From contig JAEZTJ010000082.1 of NCBI GenBank assembly GCA_023421505.1, positions 124,001 to 188,000 on the forward strand: a DNA stretch of 64,000 bases, in the 5' to 3' direction. Below the pieces are notes generated by a model. It did not search any database. It was not told where the DNA came from and saw only the letters and a list, made by a program, of their open reading frames with translations. Of the stretch, positions 52,423 through 61,610 are shown piece after piece. Source of the stretch: Bacillota bacterium. GTDB lineage: Bacteria > Bacillota > Clostridia > Lachnospirales > Lachnospiraceae. A program made the position numbers and the translations under genes. Numbering within the stretch: the first letter of the stretch is position 1; every line of letters begins with the position of its first letter.

Positions 52423-53268
52423 ATGAGAACTGTTAAAGAATTATCGCAATTAACCGGTATCAGCAAACGTACACTTCACTATTATGATGAGATAGGTTTA
52501 CTGAAACCTACTTTGACTACAGAAGCTGGTTATCGACTCTATAACGAGGAAGCCCTTTATCGGCTTCAACAAATCTTATTCTTTAGGGAGCTTGATTTTA
52601 CCCTAAAGGATATCTTAACCATTCTCAAAAATCCGAACTACAATAAAGACAGCCTTTTGGATAAACAAAAAGAATTACTAATCTTAAAAAGAAACCGTTT
52701 AGATGGTTTAATTAACCTAATTGAACGAATAAAGAAAGGGGAAGATATTTTGAGCTTTCAGGAATTTAGTACAGAGGATATTGATGAAATCTTAAAATCA
52801 ATGCAAAACAATATGACCGCCGAACAGCTCGGTAGTTTGACAGAACAATATGGAGGCATAAAGGAATGGGAGCAGGAATTTAGAGAAACCCTCAATCGCT
52901 CCGAGTCAAAAGAAAATCTATCAAAACTTACTAAGTGGTATGGCAGCAAGGCTGCCGCTAAAGAAGCCGTTAAGCATCCAATTACTGAGGATTCTTTACC
53001 AGATTATCAGGCAGCTGCATCCGATCTCTTTCAAAAGATAGCTGCCTGCAAATCTGAAGGTATCTCTTCCGGTAGTCTTAATGGGCTTGTTAATGCGTAC
53101 CGGAATATTTGTAAAGACTTATACCATATGGAAAGTCCAGATGCAATGCTTAAAGAGATGGCAAAATTATATCAGACTGACGATGCAATCATACAGGCAA
53201 ATGATTCCTTATATGGAGAAGGCAGCTCTAAATTCTTCGGTGAAGCATTAATATATTATCTTGACTAA
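52423..53268 (+). CDS. MerR family regulator with TipAS-like effector domain
   Basis: 281 aa. N-terminal MerR DNA-binding domain (MRTVKELSQLTGISKRTLHYYDEIGLLKPT in pieces, residues 1-70), a helical linker, then a ~150-residue helical domain at residues ~130-281 of the Mta/TipAS kind (GGIKEWEQEFRE, LVNAYRNICKDLYH, LYGEGSSKFFGEALIYYL). Such regulators bind drugs or peptides and activate efflux genes. No target other than its own promoter is evident; the convergent ABC genes end 9 bp away. Confidence 0.9.
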   Translation: MRTVKELSQLTGISKRTLHYYDEIGLLKPTLTTEAGYRLYNEEALYRLQQILFFRELDFTLKDILTILKNPNYNKDSLLDKQKELLILKRNRLDGLINLIERIKKGEDILSFQEFSTEDIDEILKSMQNNMTAEQLGSLTEQYGGIKEWEQEFRETLNRSESKENLSKLTKWYGSKAAAKEAVKHPITEDSLPDYQAAASDLFQKIAACKSEGISSGSLNGLVNAYRNICKDLYHMESPDAMLKEMAKLYQTDDAIIQANDSLYGEGSSKFFGEALIYYLD

Positions 53269-53277
53269 TGCTTCGTA

Positions 53278-55710
53278 TCATACTCTCTTTGCAATCTGCG
53301 CAGGAGGCAGCTTAATTATATGATATACAGGTAAAATTCCAACTAATATATTCACTGTATAAATAAACAATAGGAGTAATCCGGCTGCATACCAGGGATA
53401 AACAATATCCGACTGCAAGGAAGGTGTGGCTGCAATCGCTTTCACGATGCTGCTGCTAATCAAAACAACCGGTAATACGGTGCAACTCGTAATTTCAATG
53501 ATTTCTAAAACAAAGGCAGCTAAAATACTGCCTTTTGTTATTCCTAACAGGCGGTATACGGTAAGTTCTTGCACTCTCCTCATTGCATTCGATTTCATAG
53601 TAAAATAGAGCATCAGCATAGACAAAGTAAAAATCGCCGCCGTAACAATAAGACGTGTATTAATGGTTACCGCCCGCGCTGCCTTATACTTAGCTAAGTA
53701 CTCGCTATAATTATCTGTAGCGATTAGCTTTACAAAGGTTGTATCAAAGCCAGCCACATTTTCATTGAAATAATTCAGAAGCTTTTCCTTTTCATCGGAA
53801 TAGATCAGAAATCTTCTGCTGCTTTTAATATACATGCTAAGAAAGCTGTTATAATACTTATCCTCAATTACATAAGCTGCACCAAACTCCTCCGGAAAGG
53901 TTCCGGCAATCTTAAATTCTTCTCCACTCTTAACTAAGTAAGTATTCTTACCCTCTAAAACAGCTTTTTTATATACTGCATCAGAAACCAGTACTTCATC
54001 CTTAGCCAGCATAGTCTTATCGTACTGTTTTGGATATTCTTTTTGAAGCTGTGCTATGGATGCTACTTTCTCAGCCCAGGACGCAGTGCTAATTCCTGTA
54101 TATTTATCAATATATACCGTCGGCTCGTTGGTGTCACAGATTCCGACAATGGTCAAATTCTGGGCTGTAATATCCGATTTAACAATAAGACCCAGGAAGC
54201 TTTGCATATCCGGCATCAGACTGGTAAAGACACTGTCTGAGTTTTCAAATACATCGATCAGCCATTTATCAATAATAATCTCAAATCTATTCTCCGGTAG
54301 TCGCCCGCAGATTAAGGTCTCTTTCTTAAAATGCTCCAACGTTACATACGAAAATTCTGAGATAGAATAATCGAGCTGCTTGGTCTGCCTAAACCCGGCA
54401 TAAGTAAAGGAGAGCTTTGCATCAAGATCAATGTAAATATCCTTAGCCAAAGCATTCTTTAGGAAGCTCGAATAAATATCATTAAAGCTGTTATAGTATT
54501 GTTCGGTTTTAGCAGATGAATTTCTCTTGCCTACCACACTAACATAATGAGAATCTTCCGCAACAATAGACTTTTTATCGATTGTTATCGCAGTCATATA
54601 ATCTGTTGCTGCGATTACCATTAAGATGGAGGTAATAATAAAAGTAAGGATCAAAAAAATCTGCTTTCTTCCTATCCTTTTACGGTTCTCACTTGCTAGT
54701 TTTAACGTTTCTTTAAAAGAAAGCTTTGGATCTTTATTCTTGCAAATCGGTTTAAGGGTGTAGTCAAACTCCTCTATTTGACTTATTTCCAGTTCCGGTC
54801 TGGCCTCATCAATTAACTGCTGCTCATCCTGTGAGGTTAGATAGACCACTTCAGCTTCAGTCGTGCTTTGAATATAAAGCTTTCCGTTAAGGAATACCAT
54901 ATTCAGCTTTATCTCATTTTCTCCACCACTGTTATATAGATTGATGCTGACATTATGGCTGCTGTAGGTTTCTTTTTCATATTCCTTTAAATACAAACTC
55001 GTATCATCATTATAACAATAAGCATGTTTCGCCTCAGTATATATATCCTTAACAATCCTGCCGTTACTGATAGATAGGATCCTGTCTGCAAAGAACTCAG
55101 CAATTCTTCTTTCATGTGTAACTAATATTATCAGACATTCTTTCGATATTTTCTTGATTATACTCATAATTCGCAGGGTATTTGCTTCGTCTAAGTTACC
55201 GGTCGGCTCATCGGCAAATATCACTTCCGGTGATTTAACAAGAGCACGGGCAATCGCAATTCTTTGCTTTTGTCCACCTGATAGCTGTGATATTAGACGC
55301 TTTTTATATTTCTTCATATCAACTGCCTGAAGTACATAATCTATCCTTGCAGCCTTTTCCTCTTCACTGATCTCATAACTATTGAGTGCCAGCCTGATAT
55401 TATATTCTACTGTATTATCCTGAAGAAGAAACTGATCCTGGAATATATATCCGAATTTGGCGTTGCGAAGCTTCTCTATTTCTTTGCCGGAATATCTATC
55501 AAACTCCTGATGATCTATCGTGATATGACCACCTTGAAAGGTATCAAGGCCTCCGAGTGTATTTAGGAGGGTTGTTTTACCCGAACCACTCTCACCAAGG
55601 ATACATACTAGGCCAGTCGTTTTAAACTCCAGCGTAGTATTATCAATTACATGAAGTTCACCCGCTTTGCCTTTATTGTAGTATTTATTAAGCTTATTGA
55701 TTTTTATCAT
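53278..55710 (-). CDS. Single-chain ABC transporter, ATPase plus FtsX permease (MacB-like)
   Basis: 810 aa from ATG 55710 (GGAG six bases upstream, part of repeat B3). Residues ~1-230 are an ABC ATPase: GESGSGKTT, signature LSGGQKQR, Walker B VIFADEPTGNLD, H-loop THERR. A first transmembrane helix near residue 350, a long extracytoplasmic domain, and three C-terminal helices form the FtsX/MacB permease (TMKSNAMRRVQELTVYRLLG in part). Probable role: export or mechanotransmission of a peptide or toxic compound. Forms a pair with the next gene. Confidence 0.9.
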   Translation of the reverse strand: MIKINKLNKYYNKGKAGELHVIDNTTLEFKTTGLVCILGESGSGKTTLLNTLGGLDTFQGGHITIDHQEFDRYSGKEIEKLRNAKFGYIFQDQFLLQDNTVEYNIRLALNSYEISEEEKAARIDYVLQAVDMKKYKKRLISQLSGGQKQRIAIARALVKSPEVIFADEPTGNLDEANTLRIMSIIKKISKECLIILVTHERRIAEFFADRILSISNGRIVKDIYTEAKHAYCYNDDTSLYLKEYEKETYSSHNVSINLYNSGGENEIKLNMVFLNGKLYIQSTTEAEVVYLTSQDEQQLIDEARPELEISQIEEFDYTLKPICKNKDPKLSFKETLKLASENRKRIGRKQIFLILTFIITSILMVIAATDYMTAITIDKKSIVAEDSHYVSVVGKRNSSAKTEQYYNSFNDIYSSFLKNALAKDIYIDLDAKLSFTYAGFRQTKQLDYSISEFSYVTLEHFKKETLICGRLPENRFEIIIDKWLIDVFENSDSVFTSLMPDMQSFLGLIVKSDITAQNLTIVGICDTNEPTVYIDKYTGISTASWAEKVASIAQLQKEYPKQYDKTMLAKDEVLVSDAVYKKAVLEGKNTYLVKSGEEFKIAGTFPEEFGAAYVIEDKYYNSFLSMYIKSSRRFLIYSDEKEKLLNYFNENVAGFDTTFVKLIATDNYSEYLAKYKAARAVTINTRLIVTAAIFTLSMLMLYFTMKSNAMRRVQELTVYRLLGITKGSILAAFVLEIIEITSCTVLPVVLISSSIVKAIAATPSLQSDIVYPWYAAGLLLLFIYTVNILVGILPVYHIIKLPPAQIAKRV

Positions 55711-55717
55711 ATTAATC

Positions 55718-55748
55718 TCCATACTGCCATAACCTGCGAATTTGGGTT
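55718..55748 (-). repeat. Leader element family B, copy B3 (short)
   Basis: Only the 3' half: CCCAAATTCGCAGG, TTATGGCAGTATGGAG, lying between the stop codon of the upstream ABC gene (55748-55750) and the start of the next. AACC pairs with GGTT around the AAATTCGCA loop. Confidence 0.65.
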
Positions 55749-58093
55749 TAAATCCACTTCTGTTTGCGTTTTAAATATTGATTAAACATATATACTGTAG
55801 CCATAATGACGAAGCAATTATAGAAAAGAAATATGGAATAGGTAACAGGATTATAGTACTTTATTCTATCTGCCAGATATCCGATATGAAATTGATTAAG
55901 TATAATGGTCATAATACAAACAAAGCCTACAGCCGCAGCCGTATACAATAGCATCTCAAAATAATTCATTAGTTTCATTGTTCTATGGCTCATCCCTATA
56001 GAGCCGAGGATGAGATAATTATTATGCTTAATTCTTAAAAAGGAGCCTATAATCAGCACTTCCAGCAAAAACAAGATAATTAATACAAGCGCTGATCTTT
56101 GAAGAGCATTATTTCGTTGCTCTACCTTCCAGGAGTTATATTTTATTGAGCTTATACGGTAGGAACTAATGGCATGATAGCCCATAGCTGCTAATTTTTT
56201 CAAAACATAGTCCGTATAGATATAATCCTTTATATATAAGGAAGCCTGATCACTTTTGTATTGATAAAGCTCATGAAACCAGGCTTCGCTGATTTCAACG
56301 AATTTGACGGAATGCATATGATAGGCATTAAGTACTGTTGTATCAAATTGGAGGCTTTCCCTGCTGCTACCGTCTTCCTCACCGCCCCGGTAGATAGATA
56401 CCTCTGAAGCTCCGGGTATATTATATTCGGAGGTTGTAATTAGATCTGTAGATACCTTAAGCTCCCTATCCTTCATGCCCTCGCCGATTACAGGAATAAA
56501 AGGCAGCAAAAGATCATAATCCGCGCTTATTACATTTTTACTTAAATACATCATATAGCTGTCCTCATACATAGACAGGGAGAGCATATTACATAGCTCC
56601 TCGGAAAAATAAACCTGTTCACTTTGTTTATTAAGTAAGCCTACCACCTTGACTGTCGTCGAATAATAATTATCATATCCCCAGCTGTTGCGGCTGGTAA
56701 AATAACAGGTTATCTCCTCTCCCAGCCTGCTTTCTTTATCTGAATAAAGGACTACTTCATTGATAGCCTTAGGAAGACCTCCGGCACGAAGCTTTTTATC
56801 TGTGAGGCAGGTAGAGGATTTCACAAACTTATCTGATAATAAGAAATCCGGTACCTTTAAGCGGAATTTCCCGGTCGGATCATCGTTCGGTTTGTAGATA
56901 TAATCATAATCCTTACCTAAGGTTATATAAAAATTAATATCATTTGCATAATCGTACCTATCTGCCATTTCTACATGTTTAATCTTATTAAAGCACTTAA
57001 TATCTTCCTCCGTTATTTCACTGTTATCGGGTTTTTTTACTACAATTCTCTTATTATCACTGTTCAAGAAGGCTCTGTCATCATAATCCCTCGTAAAGGT
57101 GTCGTCTTTATTACTATAAATTTCCCCAAGAAACAAGTTGGACACCCCCGCAGTCAATATCAAAAATGATACAAATAACATAACACGTCTTGGTTGCGTA
57201 GAAATATTCATTCGAGTAAATCTGAGTGCAATCTGCCATCCGGATTTCCTCCTTTTCTTACTCTTGGCATTTCTAACGTCCCGTTCCCGTAGGTCCTTTG
57301 TGGGACTATTCGCACTGGCACCCATACCGATCGGGCCATTATCCTGAAGAATAGCTGCTTTTGCTATCCTATCTTTCTTTGCTTCAAAAGGCTCCTCTGC
57401 TATCTTAGCTGCCGCCTCCTTCACCTGCGTATCTGCTACAAGCTCACCATCATGAAGGCGGATTTTACGGGTTACATAGGGTGCGATCTCATCATAGTTA
57501 TGTGTAACTATAATAATCAGCTTATCCTTAGAAAGCTCACGAAATAGCTCCAGGATCTGTTTTCCTGTTTCACTGTCCAGATTCCCCGTCGGTTCATCTG
57601 CGACGATAATATCTGTATTCTTAGCAAGGGCCCTCGCGATTGAGAGCCTTTGCTTCTGACCGCTTGAGAGCTTTGCAGCCCGCTCCTTCGTCTGTGCTTT
57701 AAGACCTACCTTATTCAGTAATTCCTTTGCCTTTTTTCTTGCTTCTTTACTGTCAAGGCCTTGAATAAGCAGGGAACTTTCTACATTGTAAAGAGCAGTA
57801 AAATTCTCAATCAGGTTATAATTTTGAAATACAAATCCAATTTTATTTTTGCGGTATTCCTCCCAGTCATCGTCATCAAAATGAGAAGTGGCTTCTTCCT
57901 CGATAAACAGCTCTCCGTCGTCATAAGTATCTAATCCACTTATGATACTTAACAGAGTTGATTTACCGCTACCGCTTTCTCCCGTTATTGCTACAAATTC
58001 ACCTATATGAAATTCCAGCTTAATTCTTTTAAGAGCGGGGATTACTGAATTTGCAGAATAATAGTATTTTGATACATTCTCAAGCTTAATCAT
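55748..58093 (-). CDS. Single-chain ABC transporter, ATPase plus FtsX permease
   Basis: 781 aa, same plan as its neighbour: ATPase in residues ~1-225 (GESGSGKST, LSSGQKQRLSIARAL, IIVADEPTGNLDSETG, THNYDE). A charged linker to ~290 leads to a membrane helix near 305, a large extracytoplasmic domain, and three C-terminal helices (SALVLIILFLLEVLIIGSFL in part). The signature has Ser-Ser-Gly in place of Ser-Gly-Gly, a mild change. The two fused transporters probably work as a heterodimer. A terminator at 58243 separates it from the upstream permease gene. Confidence 0.88.
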   Translation of the reverse strand: MIKLENVSKYYYSANSVIPALKRIKLEFHIGEFVAITGESGSGKSTLLSIISGLDTYDDGELFIEEEATSHFDDDDWEEYRKNKIGFVFQNYNLIENFTALYNVESSLLIQGLDSKEARKKAKELLNKVGLKAQTKERAAKLSSGQKQRLSIARALAKNTDIIVADEPTGNLDSETGKQILELFRELSKDKLIIIVTHNYDEIAPYVTRKIRLHDGELVADTQVKEAAAKIAEEPFEAKKDRIAKAAILQDNGPIGMGASANSPTKDLRERDVRNAKSKKRRKSGWQIALRFTRMNISTQPRRVMLFVSFLILTAGVSNLFLGEIYSNKDDTFTRDYDDRAFLNSDNKRIVVKKPDNSEITEEDIKCFNKIKHVEMADRYDYANDINFYITLGKDYDYIYKPNDDPTGKFRLKVPDFLLSDKFVKSSTCLTDKKLRAGGLPKAINEVVLYSDKESRLGEEITCYFTSRNSWGYDNYYSTTVKVVGLLNKQSEQVYFSEELCNMLSLSMYEDSYMMYLSKNVISADYDLLLPFIPVIGEGMKDRELKVSTDLITTSEYNIPGASEVSIYRGGEEDGSSRESLQFDTTVLNAYHMHSVKFVEISEAWFHELYQYKSDQASLYIKDYIYTDYVLKKLAAMGYHAISSYRISSIKYNSWKVEQRNNALQRSALVLIILFLLEVLIIGSFLRIKHNNYLILGSIGMSHRTMKLMNYFEMLLYTAAAVGFVCIMTIILNQFHIGYLADRIKYYNPVTYSIFLFYNCFVIMATVYMFNQYLKRKQKWI

Positions 58094-58242
58094 TGTAGTC
58101 CTCCATATGACTGAGTGTTTTTATATCTTAAGAAATTACATATTATTGCATTTTATTACCAACTAATATAAACATTATCTCATATAAAGTCAAATATTTT
58201 AACCCGCTAAAATGCATATATATAGTGGATTAATTTTACATG

Positions 58243-58297
58243 AAAAAGCGTCAAAATAGTTTGTTTCTGCAGGCATGCAAAAAGTCTATTCTGACGC
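58243..58297 (-). terminator. Terminator after the FtsX permease gene
   Basis: GCGTCAGAATAG / CTATTTTGACGC arms with a loop and U5 on the minus strand. Since the next ABC genes have the same orientation, they need their own promoter or readthrough. Confidence 0.8.
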
Positions 58298-58319
58298 GAT
58301 TTTTATTTATACAATGATT

Positions 58320-60710
58320 TTATTGATTACTGATCAGGCTCTTTGTATCTACTCTTTTTATTTTGCGCGAAATGAAATAAGCAAATACAAAGAAACAGCT
58401 TGTTATCAAAAGAACAGGCAGTAGTACACTGTTTCCCGTATAACCTGTATGAAACTTAGTAATTCCGATACCGCTTAGTAATACACTCATCATAGCATTA
58501 TTAAAGCATATATTTAACCCAATTCCAAATATACCGCCAAGAAAGGCTATTATCGCAAACCGCACTGAAAATTGCATTCTGAGAGCCGAAGCTGAAAATC
58601 CGAACGCCTTATAAATACCATAATCGGTTCGCTCCTTTAAAAATATCTTACTGCATACAATGAAGATTACCACAAAAGCAAACAGAACGGAAATGGTATA
58701 TATAATAATTTTTAATACACTCATGGAATTCATAATGGTATCCCCGAAGTCATCTTCTGCATTCACGTCCTTCGCTTCAATCCGGCTTCCATATTTTTCA
58801 GCTATTACTTTAACTATGTCTGCAGATTTATTTGTATCTGCTATAACATAATCTACATAATCTAATCTGTAATCCGGCACAATTTTCTTTGCACCTTCCT
58901 CAGACATCGCGATTGCTTCACCCATATCAGTGGTGCTTTGATATATTCCGGATATAACAAATTCATCCTCGACTCCCTTATTCTCGATTGTAACAGTTTC
59001 GCCCATTTTAACCCTAAGTCCTTTTGCTACTATTTCAGTTACAACGATTTCATTCCCGTAAAGCGGCGCTCTGCCCTTTAATACACTTTTAATCAGCGTT
59101 GGGTCATTATAAATGCTGACATGATATTTTTCTCCATTTACCATATAATAGGAGCTGCCAAGGATAAAGGATCTTTTTATGGGACTGATCTGTTCTATCG
59201 CATTCTCTACCTGCTCCTTAAGCTCTTCTATCTCCTCCTTTGCTGTATTATTTTGTGGATTATAATTTACCCCAATATCACTGAAGGTTACTCCAAAGCT
59301 TTCTTCAATCGTCTGTTTGTCCATTCCTGTGTTTAATGAGGTAATTGTTACCATAAAATAAACTAGAATACCTGCTATTATGATAGAACTGATATATTGC
59401 TTTTTATGAGCAGTAAGCTGCCTGAAGGCTAATTTTAATAATAAACCTTTCCCTTCCACAGGTAACTCCAGTCTGCTATGGAAATATATACTTTCTCTGC
59501 CTCCAGATATGGCATAGATGGGAGAAATCCTTATCAATGCTTTTGTTTTTAAGAAAATAAATAATGCACTTATCAGTAAAACTGCAGTTATTATGCTAAG
59601 ACAAATACCGAGGGCCGGCTTTACAGAGCTAAGCAATCCGGTCATGCTTACAAAGATTGAATTCAGATAATAAATTGCCGGAATACCTCCCACAATACCT
59701 AAGGCTGCCCCAATCAGCTCAGCTAGTACATATTCAAGTACAAATACCTGCCTGAGCCTGCTTTTATCATAGCCGATTGCTTTTAACACTCCAAGATTGG
59801 TATAATCTAATTCTATACCTGTACTGATACTGTGTCCCATCACGATTAATACAACAGCAAATAACAGGACTAAAAACACCATCAGGATACTGCTAATTAT
59901 TTGTGTAAACATGATTGTATAGCCTCTACTTTGCTCCTTACTGATTGTTAGCATGGAATAATCAATAATTCCTGTTCTATCATTAATTGATTTTTTTATT
60001 CCACTCATCGAAAGAGCGCTGTCCTTGTCTTTGAAGAGATTTATCAGATAATAACCGCGAACTCCATCCGGATTAGTATCTCTTTCCTCCTTCGTCATTA
60101 AACGCCCGGCATATAATGCTTGAAAATCTTCTTCATTCATTAATGCCAGTTTAATTCCTGTCATTTCCGTCCCCATGAAGGGTTCTTCAAAATAGCCTTT
60201 TATCGTAAAGGCTATTTTATCCTCATTTACGGTCAGATATGCTTTATCCCCAATTTTACTGTCATATAACCTCTTAAAGCTGATCGGAACGTAGATCTCT
60301 CCCTTCTTTAGTTCCTCTGGATCATTCTCAAAGGATAATCCATTGTTCGTATAAATCTGATAGGAAAGCGTCGTCTTGTCATATGGCATAAAAAACGTTG
60401 AACTGCCGCTCGTAATTTTGTTGATCTCTAGGGTTTGTGTCAACGTCTTAATTACATTGGTTTTTTCTATGTTCTCATCCTTTTGCAATTCCTTTAGCAT
60501 AGAATCCGTGCACATCACATCCCAGACGATTGATACCAGATCACCGGTATGATTAAGGTCAAGAGAAGTTACCGCTCTCTCCTCAACGTTATGATTAATG
60601 CTGATAATTGTGGTAACGCATAAGGAGATAATAAAAGTTAAGATGAGTACACTGATAAAGCTTCCTTTTTTATAGCGGATATTCGCCTTTAATAATGTCA
60701 GAATTTCCAT
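58320..60710 (-). CDS. ABC transporter FtsX-type permease
   Basis: 796 aa from ATG 60710 (AGGTG six bases upstream; GTG 60719 is the alternative). An N-terminal helix (~17-38), an extracytoplasmic domain to ~265, three helices with IELDYTNLGVLKAIGYDKS and a central helix set near 430 follow. A second extracytoplasmic domain and three C-terminal helices with DYGIYKAFGFSASALRMQF complete it, so there are two FtsX domains. It lies 9 bp or less after the ATPase gene. Forms the exporter of the TCS-linked locus; substrate probably a peptide antibiotic or lipid. Confidence 0.9.
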   Translation of the reverse strand: MEILTLLKANIRYKKGSFISVLILTFIISLCVTTIISINHNVEERAVTSLDLNHTGDLVSIVWDVMCTDSMLKELQKDENIEKTNVIKTLTQTLEINKITSGSSTFFMPYDKTTLSYQIYTNNGLSFENDPEELKKGEIYVPISFKRLYDSKIGDKAYLTVNEDKIAFTIKGYFEEPFMGTEMTGIKLALMNEEDFQALYAGRLMTKEERDTNPDGVRGYYLINLFKDKDSALSMSGIKKSINDRTGIIDYSMLTISKEQSRGYTIMFTQIISSILMVFLVLLFAVVLIVMGHSISTGIELDYTNLGVLKAIGYDKSRLRQVFVLEYVLAELIGAALGIVGGIPAIYYLNSIFVSMTGLLSSVKPALGICLSIITAVLLISALFIFLKTKALIRISPIYAISGGRESIYFHSRLELPVEGKGLLLKLAFRQLTAHKKQYISSIIIAGILVYFMVTITSLNTGMDKQTIEESFGVTFSDIGVNYNPQNNTAKEEIEELKEQVENAIEQISPIKRSFILGSSYYMVNGEKYHVSIYNDPTLIKSVLKGRAPLYGNEIVVTEIVAKGLRVKMGETVTIENKGVEDEFVISGIYQSTTDMGEAIAMSEEGAKKIVPDYRLDYVDYVIADTNKSADIVKVIAEKYGSRIEAKDVNAEDDFGDTIMNSMSVLKIIIYTISVLFAFVVIFIVCSKIFLKERTDYGIYKAFGFSASALRMQFSVRFAIIAFLGGIFGIGLNICFNNAMMSVLLSGIGITKFHTGYTGNSVLLPVLLITSCFFVFAYFISRKIKRVDTKSLISNQ

Positions 60711-60719
60711 ACGCTTCAC

Positions 60720-61481
60720 CTACCATTCCAGGGAAGCAAGCCAGGAGCCAATCTGTGTTTCCCTGCTTCTTGCTTCCTCCTGCTTAAAAGGAGGAAGCGT
60801 TAACTCTCCGGTAATACTTCCATCCTGCAGATATAATATCCGGTCTGCGCGAAGTGCTGCATGGATATCATGGGTTACCATAAGGATCGTTTGACCCTCC
60901 TTATGTAAATCGGTTAAAAGATTAAGTACATCTACTGTATTTTTCCGGTTTAAGGCACCCGTCGGCTCATCTGCAAATAGTATTTTAGGTGAGTTGATAA
61001 TTGCTCTTGCAATTGCAGCTCTTTGCTGCTCACCTCCTGATACCTGAGAGGGCAGCCTTTTACTTGCTTCGTTTAAATTCATCTTATTTAATAAATCGAT
61101 CGCTCGCCCCTTTACTTCCTTCGGTTTCTTCCTCTTTACAAGATAACCAGGTACTGCAACATTTTCTAATAAGGTTAAATTGCTGACCAAATGCATCTGT
61201 TGAAATATAAAACCAAAATCTTCTCTTCTAAGTAAAGTGATCTGCTTTTCACTATATTCGGAGATGCATTCATCCTGAAAGATAATCTCCCCGGAAGTAA
61301 TTTTATCCATTCCGGATAGTCCGTAAAGTAATGTGGATTTTCCAGAGCCGGAGGCCCCCATAATTACTGTATACTCCCTCTCATAGATGGTTAAATTCAC
61401 CTGGTTAAGTACATGATTTTGAAGCCCATTGTTGGCAAAGCTCTTACACAGATTTTTTGCTGTCAGAATACTTTGTTTCAT
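60720..61481 (-). CDS. ABC transporter ATP-binding protein (LolD/MacB type)
   Basis: 253 aa from ATG 61481 (GGAGG five bases upstream). Walker A GASGSGKST, Q-loop FQQMH, signature VSGGEQQRAAIARA, Walker B ILFADEPTGALN, H-loop THDIH. Pairs with the FtsX permease directly downstream. Tandem TTAAGAA repeats with 11-bp spacing before it may be the response regulator site. The usual partner in Bce/LolCDE-type systems. Confidence 0.94.
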   Translation of the reverse strand: MKQSILTAKNLCKSFANNGLQNHVLNQVNLTIYEREYTVIMGASGSGKSTLLYGLSGMDKITSGEIIFQDECISEYSEKQITLLRREDFGFIFQQMHLVSNLTLLENVAVPGYLVKRKKPKEVKGRAIDLLNKMNLNEASKRLPSQVSGGEQQRAAIARAIINSPKILFADEPTGALNRKNTVDVLNLLTDLHKEGQTILMVTHDIHAALRADRILYLQDGSITGELTLPPFKQEEARSRETQIGSWLASLEW

Positions 61482-61531
61482 TTCGTCCTCCATTCTTTGG
61501 CCCATTGGCTAAGTAATTTTTATCATTTACT

Positions 61532-61569
61532 TAACTTTATCAGATAAGTTATTAAGAAATCTTTAAGAA
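61532..61569 (-). promoter_or_regulatory. Possible response-regulator site upstream of the ABC ATPase gene
   Basis: On the minus strand TTCTTAA occurs twice at an 11-bp period (plus-strand TTAAGAA at 61552-61558 and 61563-61569), the spacing of OmpR-type tandem sites. An AACTTATC/GATAAAGTT dyad follows at 61532-61549. Confidence 0.45.
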
Positions 61570-61610
61570 CCAAACTAAATCTTGCGTGCTGCATCCGGCT
61601 CTTATTTATA

